In this document: piece after piece, positions 33,721 through 44,867 of the stretch
Layout of the letters: every line of letters begins with the position of its first letter
How positions within the stretch are numbered: the first letter of the stretch is position 1
Source: Athripsodes cinereus
Lineage: Eukaryota; Arthropoda; Insecta; Trichoptera; Leptoceridae
NCBI GenBank assembly: GCA_947579605.1
Contig: OX388328.1
Coordinates: 12,875,684 to 12,939,683, forward strand
Reading direction: 5' to 3'
Length of the DNA stretch: 64,000 bases
Program-made: the position numbers and the translations under genes
The notes under the pieces: generated by a model
Seen by the model: the letters and a program-made list of their open reading frames with translations, nothing else
What the model was told of the DNA's origin: nothing
Databases searched by the model: none

Positions 33721-34394
33721 TACGCTTGCTACCTCATTTGTGGAATGTCTCGTGATTGTATAATAGTAAGAATAAAAAAATCTCTGCATTGTAAAAGGAT
33801 ACTGCTTAATTCGGTATCCCACAAAAAAATTAACAGAAATTCAATTGGCTCATTTCTGGCATCCAGTTTATAAGTTTAATTTTAATTATACTTTATATTA
33901 TGTAATTATTTAATGAAATTGAAATAATAAGACACATTAATCATGCGGACACCGCATTTGTATGTCACATTATGATGTTTGTGTTTCTCTGCTATGTGAC
34001 TGATGGAAGCATAGTACAGTACATCCGCAGAGTAATTACATCTCATTACTCATGCAGTGCGAGGGCAAACTAATAATAATATGTCAAATTTCAAGTAAAA
34101 TAAACGCATCAAAATTCAATTTATGATTTTTTACTTATATTTTATTTATTATTTATGGATCATACAGTTGTAACAATAAATATTAACTAAAAATTTCGTT
34201 GTTATTGACCTAGGTACTTGTCGGAAGTCCATTTCAAGATAAATTGAAAATAAAAACACAGTATCCATCATCAGTCGATTAGAAAAAAGTTTGATGATGG
34301 AGTCGAGAGTCTCCGAATACTAGTACGCAAAGTTAATAAAAGTCATTTGGAGGTTAACTACATATATACTGTGTTTTTTCAATTTATAAATAAT

Positions 34395-34535
34395 AAATAT
34401 TTGGAATTATTGCTTAACTATTGAACGGAACAAAGACAACGTATGTATTTAATAACAGTGTGATTATTATTATATAGTATATTTCACCTTCTGTTGTGTT
34501 TTTAAAGCATAATATAAGTATAGGAAAATTACAAA
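34395..34535 (+). repeat. Repeat family E
   Basis: AACTATTGAACGGAACAAAG, AACAGTGTGATTATTATTA and TTCTGTTGTGTTTTTAAAGC are shared with the inverted pair at 62,944-63,660. Confidence 0.6.
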
Positions 34536-34569
34536 AATTGCGATTTCTCGAGTAGAAGAAGAATGGTTA

Positions 34570-34928
34570 ATAGATATAGTGAAGAATGAAGATATCAGGA
34601 GAATGAGGGGATGCGAGAAGAGTGTTGTGGATAGAATGCGTGTAAATAAGAAACGATGTACAGGACATATTGTGCAAATGCAAGATGAGTAAAAGAATGA
34701 CGAAGAGGATGTATTTATCTCAAAGAGGAGGTGTGAGGAAGCGCAGAAGGCCAAAAACCACGTGAAGGACGGTCGCGTATTGAGTAAGAGAAATCGGCGA
34801 ACATGTATGAGAAACTGGATGAATGTGGAGAAAGCGAAAGAAGTTTGTAAGGATAGAGTTATATGGCTTCCGTTCTCTCTGCCTACCCCTCCTGGGACAC
34901 GGCGTGAGGGTATAGATAGATATGTAAC
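34570..34928 (+). pseudogene. LINE family L-b 3' fragment
   Basis: GAATGAAGATATCAGGAGAA, AAGAGTGTTGTGGATAGAAT, AAGAGGATGTATTTATCTCA and the 3' end TGGGACACGGCGTGAGGGTA. It is frame-broken throughout. Confidence 0.7.
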
Positions 34929-35309
34929 TGGACAGTTGATGAGTCATAATTGTTTGACAGTTCACAAATCAAACATCATAACTATACCATTATCTCAATT
35001 GTACTAACGAGAAAATGACGATCAAATTTATTATGTACACGTGTTGTTTCTTTTATTGTTTCATTTCTTTTGTTTTTATTATTATTACTATTAATAATAA
35101 TAATACTATATTATGTTTTTCCATTCCAAACATTTGTTTACACCGCCAAGTACAAGCTCGTAAACACATCAATAAAACACTAAAGATTTTCCATTTATCC
35201 ATCTATACCTGTAGTACTTTTCCGTTATAGACAATGTTTTGAATTGGATGCTATAACAAACATACTGGCTAAGTCCCCGGTAGGAAAGGCTATTCAAATG
35301 TTAAATGAT

Positions 35310-35470
35310 CTGGCTAGAGATATTGATATCTTTAACGTGACGTATACAGAATTTATAAGGAAAATTTAAGATATATTATTATTGTAGTTGTGTTGTCAAC
35401 TACAATAATAATACATCTTCCTTATAAATTCTGTATACATCACGTTAAATATATCAATTTCTATCCAGGC
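35310..35470. repeat. Long imperfect inverted repeat, about 75-80-bp arms
   Basis: Arms 35,310-35,390 and 35,397-35,470 share TTTAACGTGA, GTATACAGAATTTATAAGGA and TATTATTATTGTAGTTG around a 6-base loop. Transcribed RNA would form a long hairpin. It directly abuts a SINE family B copy. Confidence 0.75.
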
Positions 35471-35473
35471 AGA

Positions 35474-35725
35474 CCATGACGACCGGTGTGGCGCGGAGGC
35501 TAACGCACTTGTCTTTGAGTCACGAGGTCCCGGGTTCGATTCCCGGCCAGGGCAATATGAAGAAAGACCTTTTTCAAATTGTCCTGGGTCTGGGTGTTAC
35601 ATGTATATGTGTTCAGTGCATTCTATATGTGTGTATCGTCGTGTTAGTACCCATAATACAAGATTCATATCTTAGTTTGGGACTAGCTCGGTCTGTGTGA
35701 ATTGTCTATACATGTTATTATGTTG
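35474..35725 (+). mobile_element. SINE family B (tRNA-derived), near full length
   Basis: A-box-like TGGCGCGGAGG and B-box-like GGTTCGATTCCCGG lie in a tRNA-like head, followed by a body with AATTGTCCTGGGTCTGGGTG and GGGACTAGCTCGGTCTG. The head lacks a tRNA acceptor stem, so this is a SINE and not a tRNA gene. A full inverted copy lies at 51,813-52,049. Confidence 0.75.
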
Positions 35726-35734
35726 TTATTGAAA

Positions 35735-36045
35735 ATTAATGATCGATATCGAGATCGAGACCATCAGCGAAGGACGGCTCATGCTTCGCTCAACACAGGG
35801 TGAGGCAAAAAGCAGACTGATTGAGCCATCTCGATCTCACAGAGCACGCTTTGGAGATAGAGCGTTTAGTGTCACAGGTCCCAGATGCTGGAACAAGCTG
35901 CCTCTGTGTCTGCGAGACGAGGCGAATGGAGAGAGCTTTAAAAGAGGGCTGAAGACGCACCTTTTTGTTGGGTGTTTCGGTATCACTATTTTTTTTATTT
36001 CTAATGTAGTACTCTTGAGCTCAAAATCAGGCTGCAGATCTTAAG
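35735..36045 (+). pseudogene. CR1/L2-like LINE C-terminal fragment (second subfamily)
   Basis: A 101-codon frame reads RSHRARFGDRAFSVTGPRCW, NKLPLCLRDEANGESFKRGL and KTHLF, the terminal motif of CR1/L2-type reverse transcriptases (AFSVxGPxxWNxLP...FKxxLKTxLF). Distinct from the L-e copies. Confidence 0.7.
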
Positions 36046-36083
36046 ACATTCAGAAGGGACCTAAATACCTTTTATTTTATTAA

Positions 36084-36787
36084 GGGGCCTCTTTAGCAAA
36101 AACGATAAAACATTCAATTTTTAACAAGTTTGGTACACAAACTCTCAAAACTTGTTGACCCTACGAACATTTTGATTTGATAAAATATGAAAACAAATGT
36201 AAATTACCAATATCAAACTTAAAGTTTTAAAATAAACTCGATTTTAGCTTCATAGTATTCCATTATAAAAAAGCATATTAATTCTAAAAATCGAATTCGG
36301 GGGTGTGTTTGGTACATAAATGCACGAGAACCCTACAAATTTTCATATATTTATTTTATAGAACAAAAAAAAATTCAATTTTTTATTTGTTTTTTTCATG
36401 GATATTGACCGACTTAAAAATATTTTTTTTGATAAAATTTCTCATATTTTGAAACCAAAAATCACCACAGTCATGAACTCAATTTTTTGTATACTTATTT
36501 AAAAAAAGTTTGCTAAAATCTATAGTATTTATATGCTTGATTGGATGAATAAAAAATATATATATATTTTACAAATAATTTGTATTTTGATATAACAAAG
36601 AGTACCTAAATAAATCTCGTCAGTCTTAGATTTATTTATTTTTTAGTAAAAAACTAATATTGGTAATAAATATTTAATTTTTTGTTTTATGAAATCAATA
36701 TGTTCGCAAGGGTCAACAAGTTTTGGCAGTTTTTATATCAAATTTGTTGAAAATAGAATATTTTACCGTTTTTGCTAAACTGGGCCC
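36084..36787. mobile_element. TTAA-flanked DNA element with about 90-bp terminal inverted repeats
   Basis: TTAA lies at 36,080-36,083 and 36,788-36,791. The ends GGGGCCTCTTTAGCAAAAAC and (reverse strand) GGGCCCAGTTTAGCAAAAAC start an imperfect inverted repeat that continues past CAAAACTTGTTGACCCT. No coding sequence (704 bp). TTAA targeting suggests a piggyBac-type MITE, but the ends are not the classic CCCT type. Confidence 0.65.
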
Positions 36788-36839
36788 TTAAGTATAATAA
36801 ATTAAAAATTGTATTATGATAGGTCGCATATCACATAAA

Positions 36840-36965
36840 GTAAAGATGTCCAATGTCTTAAAACTTGATGTTTTATATGTCCCTGCCATTTACAGGACAC
36901 TGAAAAACTTAAAGAAAAGAGTGGGAGACCAATTTTTGACGGAATATGAATAAGAGGAGTTTCTA
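36840..36965 (-). mobile_element. Retroposon family C fragment
   Basis: TGCCATTTACAGGACACTGA and GAGTGGGAGACCAATTTTTG match the copy at 48.2 kb. Both its ends are missing. Confidence 0.55.
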
Positions 36966-37324
36966 AGAGAAAGAAATATCGGGGAGACTGGATGGAGATT
37001 TAAAATTCTGATGACTCCAAAGGCGAAATAGTAGATACAGTACATAGTTTTCGAGTGAAAGTATTCACTTAATATTAAATTTTATCTAATTTATAGGTAA
37101 TAATTAATGATTTTCTTAATAAAAATATTAATAAAACAATGGGGATATTCAAAAAAATAATAATTCAAAAAATATTATAGGTAGGTAGTTGAGAAAATTA
37201 GAAAAATTATGGTGCTTTTTATATTTTTTAATGTGCATTTAAGGCTCAATTGAAATTGAAAAAAATGCCTTTTCACCATTTGAAAAAGCAATTTTCGCAC
37301 TTCACGCCAGCTTCAGAAGCAAAT

Positions 37325-37385
37325 TAAAAACTGAACTCTTCACTGGCGCCCTTGAGACGGTCTAGGGACTGTTAAACGGCGATAA
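37325..37385 (+). pseudogene. CR1/L2-like LINE 3' scrap
   Basis: AACTGAACTCTTCACTGGCG and CCCTTGAGACGGTCTAGG resemble the 3' end of the L-e LINE at 39.3 kb and 50.7 kb. Confidence 0.45.
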
Positions 37386-37694
37386 AAAAAATGAAATCAT
37401 CATCATCATCGCAATAAAGTCCTTGGCGAAATATGTGTGTGACGTCAACGAAATATGTGTGGTAGAGACAGTACTACGAGTCAAATGCGTACCAATACAA
37501 CTTACTGCTAAATGACGTCACAGCGGGCTAATTCAATGACATGACGTTTAAAAATTTGACAGAAAAAATGGATTTTTAAAATGAAAATAATGAATGAAAA
37601 GTTGTTTATCATTTTTTTTCAGGATATTAGTGGTCAATATATATTTATTAATCTAAATTGATTACATTCATTCATATTCCAAACATATCCACTA

Positions 37695-38204
37695 CAGCTA
37701 AAAGGTTGGTGCACTCTGCTATCTTAGTGCCAACACTTATGTATGCAAGTGAGACGTGAACATGGTTAAAGAAGGATGAAAGTGGCATAAATGCAGTTGA
37801 AATGAGATCGTTGAGAAGGATGTGTGGTAAAAGTCTGAGAGATCGTGTGCGTAACAGTGATATACGAAAGGAATGTGGAATGAAAGTTGGTGTAATAACA
37901 AGGATGAATGTAAATAAGTTAAGATGGTTTGGGCACGTGGAAAGAATGAATGAGGACAGAATGACTAAGAAGATATATTTGGCTGAGAGGAATGGTGCTC
38001 GGAGACGTGGACGTCCGAGGATTAAATGGCAAGATCATTTAAATCAAATCCTACAGGACGGTCACGTGTTGAGCACATTGAACAGGAGAGCATGCATGAG
38101 GAATTGTATGACAGTGATGGAAGCGAAAGATGTATGCAAGGATAGAAGGAAGTGGTGCTCGATCCTTTCTGCCTACCCCGCGAGGGAAGCGACGTGATGG
38201 TATG
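37695..38204 (+). pseudogene. LINE reverse-transcriptase C-terminal fragment, family L-a
   Basis: A 131-codon frame (37,802-38,197) includes VNKLRWFGHVERMNEDRMTK, KIYLAERNGARRRGRPRIKW and QDHLNQILQDGHVLS. Upstream DNA encodes a degraded LLYAxETW motif. It lacks the polymerase core and ends with GTATG repeats at 38,203-38,216. Best copy of this family; antisense to filamin. Confidence 0.8.
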
Positions 38205-38216
38205 TATGTATGTATG

Positions 38217-39019
38217 TGTGCATATTCCTCACACATGCATGTTCTATATTCATTAGTTTTGTGCAAAAGAATCTAGTCAATATGAAAGATGTCAACGTGA
38301 CCATACTGTCTACAACGCAAACATATTTTGGCTTAAAACACACAAGCCACAGATATATCATTCACGTCTAGATGTAGCACAATATATGAATTTAATCAGA
38401 GTAAAACTTCCATCTTGACAGCTTTATAGCTCAATGTTGTGTACCTACAGAAGTAAACTTCCCGATGTCAACATTTGTGGTATGTTAGTCAACAAAATAT
38501 GATGATTTTTTTATTGTTGACTATTCGATGACACCGCTTTTATTAAAAGAAGTGTCTTTTTCTCAGATTGTTTACATATTTGTTGCATTTTTGTGAATGT
38601 TTTGATATTTTTAATATGATATTGAAATATTTTTGGCAAGGTTGATAATATTATGGAGTATCGTATGTATGAAAAGAATTTAGTTATTTTTATGATTGAT
38701 ATTTATATTTTACACGAAATCTTGATTATTTTAAAATTACTTGTGTGCTAAATCAATATTTATGAATAAAATAATATGGCCTTGCGGAAAATAGAAAACA
38801 GTTTTTGTAGGAAAGAGTTTCTTAGTGACTATACAAATAATTATTATTTAATTTATTTATTTATTCTTAACTCACAACGCATACAATTTTAAAGATATAT
38901 GTATTTATTCAAATTAAAATAATTCAATCAATATAATATAGAGGGTGACTTTACCGCAAAGGCGCGATTTCATCCTACTAACTTTAAATTGTAATATAAA
39001 AAATCTCTAAAAATATATA
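38217..39019. other. AT-rich intronic DNA, nothing recognised
   Basis: No repeat ends or exon-like stretches were found. The frames at 38,051-38,361 on the minus strand are antisense shadows of the LINE tail. Confidence 0.4.
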
Positions 39020-39325
39020 TACACAACGGCCTTGAACGGCACAGCACCTCTATGCCTCGCTGACCTCTGTCCCGTCGACAAAACTCTGAGGTGACTACTG
39101 CGATCAGCTTCCACCACTGTCAACAAACTTGTAGAACACAACAGGGCAAACACTTCCAAATTCGCAGAGAGGAGCTTTGGCGTTGCGGGGCTAAATGCCT
39201 GGAACCTATTACCAGCGGATTTAAGACAGAACCAACCCACTGCAACATTCAGGAGTAAGCTGAAAATACTGCTTTTCAAGAAAAGCCACGGCGCCCTTGA
39301 GATGGTTTCGGATCATCAAAAGGCG
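39020..39325 (+). pseudogene. CR1/L2-like LINE 3' fragment, family L-e
   Basis: GGCCTTGAACGGCACAGCAC through AATTCGCAGAGAGGAGCTTT to GCCACGGCGCCCTTGAGATG is close to the complete tail at 50.7-51.4 kb in the opposite orientation. It encodes remnants of SKFAERSFSVAGPTAWNRLP with frame breaks. Confidence 0.75.
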
Positions 39326-39385
39326 CGAAATAGAAATTATCCTTTTTATTATTATCTTCATGCAACAATATCTATTTCACTTCAG

Positions 39386-39589
39386 CAGGGCTACTCTTGA
39401 CACAATCTTATTTCGATCTAAATCTAGTCTTGATCTTGATCATACGACGCACGAAGGGACTATTGTTAAAAACACCGCACTACCGCTACCGCGCGATATG
39501 TATGGGCGTATTTTTTGCTAATTTAGTCACTTCGCGCGTCGTATGATTAAGATTAAGATCGTGTTTAGATTTTGTCAAAAGTAACCCTG
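39386..39589. mobile_element. Palindromic MITE with CAGGGCTACTCTTGAC ends, copy 1
   Basis: CAGGGCTACTCTTGACACAA at the left and, inverted, CAGGGTTACTTTTGACAAAA at the right. About 75-bp arms carry GATCTTGATCATACGACG. CAG is present on both outer sides, as in copy 2. Confidence 0.75.
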
Positions 39590-40353
39590 CAGATATCAAT
39601 ATCGGCTGTGTAATTTCTTTATTAATTGTGCTCATTGAAGGATATTCAGCTGTTAGCTGACATCTTCTAGACTCGAGAATAGTGTTTTGGTAAGGGACAC
39701 AAATAAGAGAAAAGTGAGATAAAATACCCTCATACATTTAATTACAATAATTCTATTTTCACCATCTCTTACAATTTAAGTTGCGACAAAATGTGTACAA
39801 ATGGCGTACGTGTTGCTTAAAGGCAATGAGAATAGAGAACGATGAGGTTTCCTGACGAATCTGGAGCGTGTGACTGCAGTCAGCACAGACCATGCCACAT
39901 TTGTTAGAGTGTACATTGTGCCCTTTCACATGCCCTGACGATGAGATTTTACTTTATATTTGAAATTCGAATGAGCCAATAAATGAAGAGGACCGAAAAT
40001 CATTGCAAAACATACACGTCGTCATAAAAATGAGGTATTTAGGAAGATTGTCATTCCTCATCGCTGAATTAAAGATGCTAATATCTTATGAGTATAAGAT
40101 ATTAACAAATTGCAAGCAAGAAAAATACAAATACAAAATTGTATTCAGAAAATATCTGCTTCGTAATTTTACACGAGGTCTCACGAGTCTCAAAAATACA
40201 CAAATATATGTAAATTTTTATAGGCTATCATTTAAACGATCAGCATAATATTGATGTTATGTTCAGCAGAAAAATGTATTCTGCCGACAAATATATCATG
40301 TTGATATGCTACTTATGCCCAGCGAGAATATTATATTTCTATTGCAAATAATA

Positions 40354-40456
40354 TTCGATCCCAGGTGCCGGCAAACTCCCCTTTCACGGCACAAGCTTTT
40401 AGCTTAGTGTGAAAGGTGTATAAGGTTGTATTTGGGTTTATAACAAAACTCTAAAT
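40354..40456 (+). mobile_element. SINE family A, 5' truncated
   Basis: TTCGATCCCAGGTGCCGGCA, AAGCTTTTAGCTTAGTG, TATAAGGTTGTATTTGGG, ending AACAAAACTCT. It begins at the B box, directly before the first 20-bp array. Confidence 0.75.
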
Positions 40457-40462
40457 TAAATC

Positions 40463-41045
40463 GACCGGCAAAATTATTATTTGACCGGCATAATGATTAT
40501 TTGTCCAGCAAAATAAATAAATGAGCAGCAAACCGTGAGCTTATTTTAATTAAACTTGTGAAAGCTAAATTTTTAATCTTGTTCAAATAACAATGTATGT
40601 AGCATCTTTTTATGTGATTTTATATGTATAGTATCTCAATGAACGACACTAGCGTTTTTCGACATTTCAGTTAGATATTTCGTTAATATAGCAAAGCGGA
40701 AACTGACATTATTTTCGTAGTCATCATCACAAAAACTTCATGTGGATCCGAAGGTAAATCGGTGAAAAATATTGTTTATCTGATATTTTGTGCTGGTCAA
40801 ATAATAATTCTGCTGCTCAAATAACAATTCTGCTGGTCAATTAATTGTTTTGTTGTGCAAGTATTTATTAAGCTGTTAAAATTTGTTAATTTGCCGATAT
40901 AACCAAGTTTGTTTGTAAAACAAGTGTTGCGATTATTTTTTATTTATAATTGCTGATGAAAACATTGTTTGCTGTGCAAATGACTTATATGCTGATTTTT
41001 TCTTGCCGAACGAATGGATTAATAGCCGATCAAATAATTAGTTCC
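40463..41045. repeat. Two converging arrays of a 20-bp repeat
   Basis: Left array: four units start at 40,463, 40,483, 40,503 and 40,523 (GACCGGCAAAATTATTATTT and variants). Right array: about a dozen degenerate units from 40,791 to 41,045 in inverse orientation (TGCTGGTCAAATAATAATTC, then TGCTGCTCAAATAACAATTC and so on). The 20-bp register is exact over the first units of both. About 250 bp lie between. There are no spacers, so it is not CRISPR-like. It may be the subterminal repeats of an unknown transposon. Confidence 0.7.
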
Positions 41046-41720
41046 CATTTTTATATGTATTTTATATAATAAATAAATAAATGAGATGTATATACATGTA
41101 TGTATGTATGTATATTTTTTTAAGATTGCAGTAAAAAATATTTCTTTTGTTATAAGTTATTCTTTGGATTGTTTCTAAGTACCAACTAATGGATGTGAAG
41201 TTTGTATTTTTATTTTATTTTGTGATATTTAATGTGAAATGTGTATTTTTATTTCAATTTGTAATATTATTTGTAAAAGGCATTAGCCGTTTATTTAATA
41301 ATAGATAAATATCAAAAAATTATAATACAGATAAAAAGAAATAAAGACGTATCTATTTGAATTATCTTTTACTAAATTACGTTTTACGATTAGTGTTAAA
41401 CTTTCGTACCTAACATAAATACAATAAATTTTAAATACACAATATATAAAATATTTAATTTTTACTTAATCCAATCTGCCCACATCCTATAGACACTAGC
41501 GACATCGCTTTATCGTGTTAATATAATCGGATTATAAGTGACGTATTGACAGCTTTATAGCGATAGAACAGAAGTAAGATATTACAAAAGATTCTAGACT
41601 ACGACTGGGAATGTATTTCATTTTTATTACAATTTACATAAAATTGAACAAAGGTGTATACCTAGTGAAAAAAAAACTAAAATGAGATTTTACTCCCAAT
41701 TGATATTAAACATCATCATC
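41046..41720. other. AT-rich intronic DNA with a GTAT microsatellite
   Basis: A (TGTA)n tract sits near 41,096-41,112. A possible LINE 3' UTR remnant at 41,180-41,310 (GTAAAAGGCATTAGCCGTTT) resembles the AAAT-tailed end at 47,118-47,250. Confidence 0.35.
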
Positions 41721-41724
41721 TCGC

Positions 41725-42110
41725 CCTCAACGCTCCTGTCGGTAGCACAGGGCAGAAACCAGCCTCCTCCATTCAGAGCGTCTCTGCGCCAATTGCTTCA
41801 CCTCTTTCCACGACATTCCCTGCGCTCTGATGTCGTTGTCATAGGAACGGTGTATTGTGAAAGAGGGAGGACGGAACCCCTGCGGACGGAAGAACAGTGC
41901 TCTTTTTGGCCAACTATCATTGGGCATTCTCAAAACATGTCCCAGCCAGAACCATCGTCTCTCCTGTATTACGGAGATTACAGGTCTCTGCTGGGTGCGC
42001 CGACGCACAACATCATTTGTAACATGTTCATACCATTTGACATCCAAAATCCTTCTAAGACTCTTGTTTTCAAAGCTTAGTAGCTTCCGCTCTTGAGCCT
42101 TGGTTAAGAT
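41725..42110 (-). pseudogene. LINE C-terminal fragment, family L-d
   Basis: The reverse strand reads SFENKSLRRILDVKWYEHVT, NDVVRRRTQQRPVISVIQER, RWFWLGHVLRMP and SWKEVKQLAQRRSEWRRL in a 151-codon frame. No polymerase core. Sense to filamin; close relative at 46.2 kb. Confidence 0.8.
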
Positions 42111-42312
42111 GTCAAACATAAAGACCAATAAACGTACAAAGTTGCAATGTTTTTGAACAACATAGTGTACTTCAAACTTCATCCAATAAATATTATTTTT
42201 GCTACATTTCTCTGTTGTCCCCTAACTTCTTTTCACTTTTTCTTGGTTTTATGCTCCATACATTTTGCACCTTTGTAATAATCAGCCTTTAATTCAGGAT
42301 ATGCAAACATTT

Positions 42313-42494
42313 GAGTTCGTCGGTAGCCTGGAGGTAGAGTCTCGGCCTCGTGAACAGGGGGTCCGTGGTTCGATCCCAGGTGCCGGCAAACTCCCCTTTC
42401 ACGACACAAGCTTTTAGCTTACTGTGAAAGGTGTATAGGGTTGTATTTGGGTTTATAACAAAACCCAGATATATCTTTTAAAAAAAAAAAAAAT
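42313..42494 (+). mobile_element. SINE family A, full-length reference copy
   Basis: Complete unit: GTTCGTCGGTAGCCTGGAGG (A box), CCGTGGTTCGATCCCAGG (B box), body AAGCTTTTAGCTTACTGTG, TTGTATTTGGGTTTATAAC, then ATATCTTTT and a poly(A) tail at about 42,480-42,493. About 165 bp plus tail. Confidence 0.85.
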
Positions 42495-43135
42495 TGGTAC
42501 AAAAAGCATGGCTGTGCTTTTTTTAATGGTGTCTTTCTTTTCTTTGTTATATTTGTCAACGAAATATAAAACCACTTTTAATGCTGCAAATAAAATGAAA
42601 AATTCGTAGTAATTGCAGAGTAGGTATTTTATTTGAAATTTCTGCATTTTTCAATAGATTTTTCGTACCTAATTTATTTTATTTTGTATGCCATGTAGTG
42701 TCTTGAACACAGTCAATATGATCTCGAACTCCACTCATTCTTTGACTATAAGCCAGTGAAGATCTTTAAGAAGACGACAATATAACATTATAATGTATTT
42801 TACGTCAGTTAGTATTAAAACATCTCTTGACGGATGTAAAATTTAAATTATGATAACAATATTGTGTAAATATTGCCGCCGTCAGGGATATAAAAATTAC
42901 ATCATAATTATGTAACAATTTATTACAAGTCATAAGAAAGTCTTTATTACTGCGATTACCCGTGAAAATAATGTCAACATTGACATAATAATTATTATCC
43001 ACGGATAAATGTCAGCAGTGTTATCCGGTATAAATTGAAAATCCTGCTAAAAAAACTGCTAAGACCGGCTAAGCTTCTGCGAAAGATAAACGACCACATA
43101 ACATGAAAATTCTTGACATACATTTTTATTACTTA

Positions 43136-44040
43136 CTAGCTGACCCAGCGGACTTCGTACCGCCTAACAATCAATGAATGATTAATATTATTTTTAATCG
43201 CTTTACAAACTCCCGTAACTGTCCAAGTGTGTCATCGTGCAGTGTAAAAAATAAAATTCATTTATGTTGAACAATTATATTTAATTCGGATTTGTTTATA
43301 AATTATCTGCTGTACGTAATATAATTATGTAGGTACTAATTTATTTTATAAGGTAGATGCCTATTCATTTTATATTTATAAAAATTCTTATCCATGATTT
43401 TTTCAAAATTGAAACTTCAGAACCACAGATGTTAAATTGTATGGATAACGATTCTATTTGAAAATGTATACAAAAATTATTCCATAAATAGGCCAATCAA
43501 TGAAAAAACTTCATCGCTGATTTTGTACAATTAGTCGTATTGTTATTTTGAACACAACAAAAAAAGTCGTTGATGGTGGATAAAACATTTAAAAAAAAAC
43601 GTTGTAGCAACACGTGACAGCGGAACTAACGTCACTTGCATACAAAAATACAATCCAATTTTCCGACTTTTCCGTTAGATTTCCCCTAAATTTTCTATCA
43701 TATAAACCGTCTCCTGATAATTACGAACACAACAAAAAAAGAATCAGCCAATTTGGTTCAGCAGGGCTACTCTTGACAAAACTAAACACGATCTTAATCT
43801 AGTCTTGATCTTGATCATACGACGCACGAAGTGACTTTTGGCCAAAAATACACGCAAACCGATCGCGCGTTAGCGGTAGCGCGGGGTTTTTGACCATAGT
43901 CCCTTCGTGCGTCGTATGATCAAGATCAAGACTAGATTAAGATCGTGTTTAGTTTTGTCAAGAGTAACCCTGCAGCCGTTCTCAAGTTATGGGGGAACAT
44001 ACATGGTCAACTCATTTTTATTTATACAGATTGTCACATA
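43136..44040. mobile_element. Dispersed arthropod-type repeat (AGCTGACCCAGCGGACTTCG) split by a MITE
   Basis: Starts ACTAGCTGACCCAGCGGACT and TCGTACCGCC, a phrase I recognise from widespread arthropod repeats. It ends around ATTTGGTTCAG / CCGTTCTCAAGTTATGGGGG and TTTTTATTTATACAGA. The palindromic MITE at 43,762-43,972 interrupts it. The class is uncertain (retroposon-like); no intact frame. Confidence 0.5.
43762..43972. mobile_element. Palindromic MITE with CAGGGCTACTCTTGAC ends, copy 2
   Basis: Near-perfect arms of about 80 bp: CAGGGCTACTCTTGACAAAA at the left and, inverted, CAGGGTTACTCTTGACAAAA at the right. It splits the phrase TTTGGTTCAG/CCGTTCTC, leaving CAG on both sides (43,759-43,761 and 43,973-43,975), so a 3-bp CAG target duplication is likely. 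Confidence 0.8.
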
Positions 44041-44435
44041 TTTTAAAAATTATTCGATATAACATATGTATATTGATCAAGAAAATCTGCTACAAACCTT
44101 CCGAATCCTAAAAATTCCACAGAATCCTGCTAAATTGATCACCTTGAGACAATTAGTCACATATATATTTTATTACGTCAGAGAAAAAAAATAGCATCTT
44201 AGATGCAAAATCCCAGACGATGAAAAAACTTAAGATTCATTGTGAATTTCGGCATATTTATCATTTGATGATGGTTTTATGATATCCATTTTAAAACTGC
44301 GATTTGTGAGTCACGTACATTTATGAGTATTTATATAATTGTAAATTTACATATAGGTAAAAGATTGATGTTTTAATTTTTTTAGAACAAAAATGACGTG
44401 ATAGTTAATTTTTCAAGTGGAATTTTAATTCAATC

Positions 44436-44590
44436 GACCGCGTGTTGAGTAAGAGAAATCGGCGAACATGTATGAGAAACTGGATGAATGTGGAGGAAGC
44501 GAAAGAATTTTGTAAGGATAGATATAGATAGCGTTCCTTTCTCTCTGCCTACCCCTCCTGGGACACGGCGTTAGGGTATAGATAGATTTA
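44436..44590 (+). pseudogene. LINE family L-b 3' end
   Basis: GACCGCGTGTTGAGTAAGAG, GAACATGTATGAGAAACTGG and CCTCCTGGGACACGGCG, with a TATAGATAG tail. Only the last 155 bp of the family. Confidence 0.7.
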
Positions 44591-44714
44591 ATTCAAAGTA
44601 TGTACCGTAATACGCATTTTTGATATCTCAATAATAAGTAATACCTACATATGTATATTATAATGTAAAGAAAACTAAGTTAACTACAGAATTTGAACAT
44701 TGAACCTCTCATTT

Positions 44715-44800
44715 ATGTCAAGAGCAAGTTGAAGACATCACTCTTCTAACATAGTTTCCCGCGCCCTTGAGGTAGATGCTCCATTAAATGGCGCCAAATA
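44715..44800 (+). pseudogene. CR1/L2-like LINE 3' scrap
   Basis: CGCGCCCTTGAGGTAGATGC and TTAAATGGCGCCAAATAA resemble the L-e 3' terminus (GCGCC...TTAAACGGCGCC) seen inverted at 50,650. Confidence 0.45.
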
Positions 44801-44867
44801 AATCATCTGACTTACATTAAAATATTCAGGCACTTGCTATTGGGTAAATGAAAATAGATTTTAACTA

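Noticed and set aside
35480..35552. tRNA-like sequence with A and B boxes
   Set aside because: It lacks a paired acceptor stem, continues into a shared 180-bp body and has a full-length inverted copy at 51.8-52.0 kb, so it is a SINE head and not a tRNA gene.
37802..38197. 131-codon frame as a host gene
   Set aside because: Motifs HVERMNEDRMTK and GRPRIKWQDH are those of LINE tails; related truncated copies occur elsewhere in the window.
40463..41045. Array of short regular repeats as a CRISPR-like locus
   Set aside because: Repeat units abut without spacers, the genome is eukaryotic and no cas-like genes are near.
42315..42392. Second tRNA-like sequence
   Set aside because: Present in at least eight copies with a common non-tRNA body and poly(A) tail; SINE family A.
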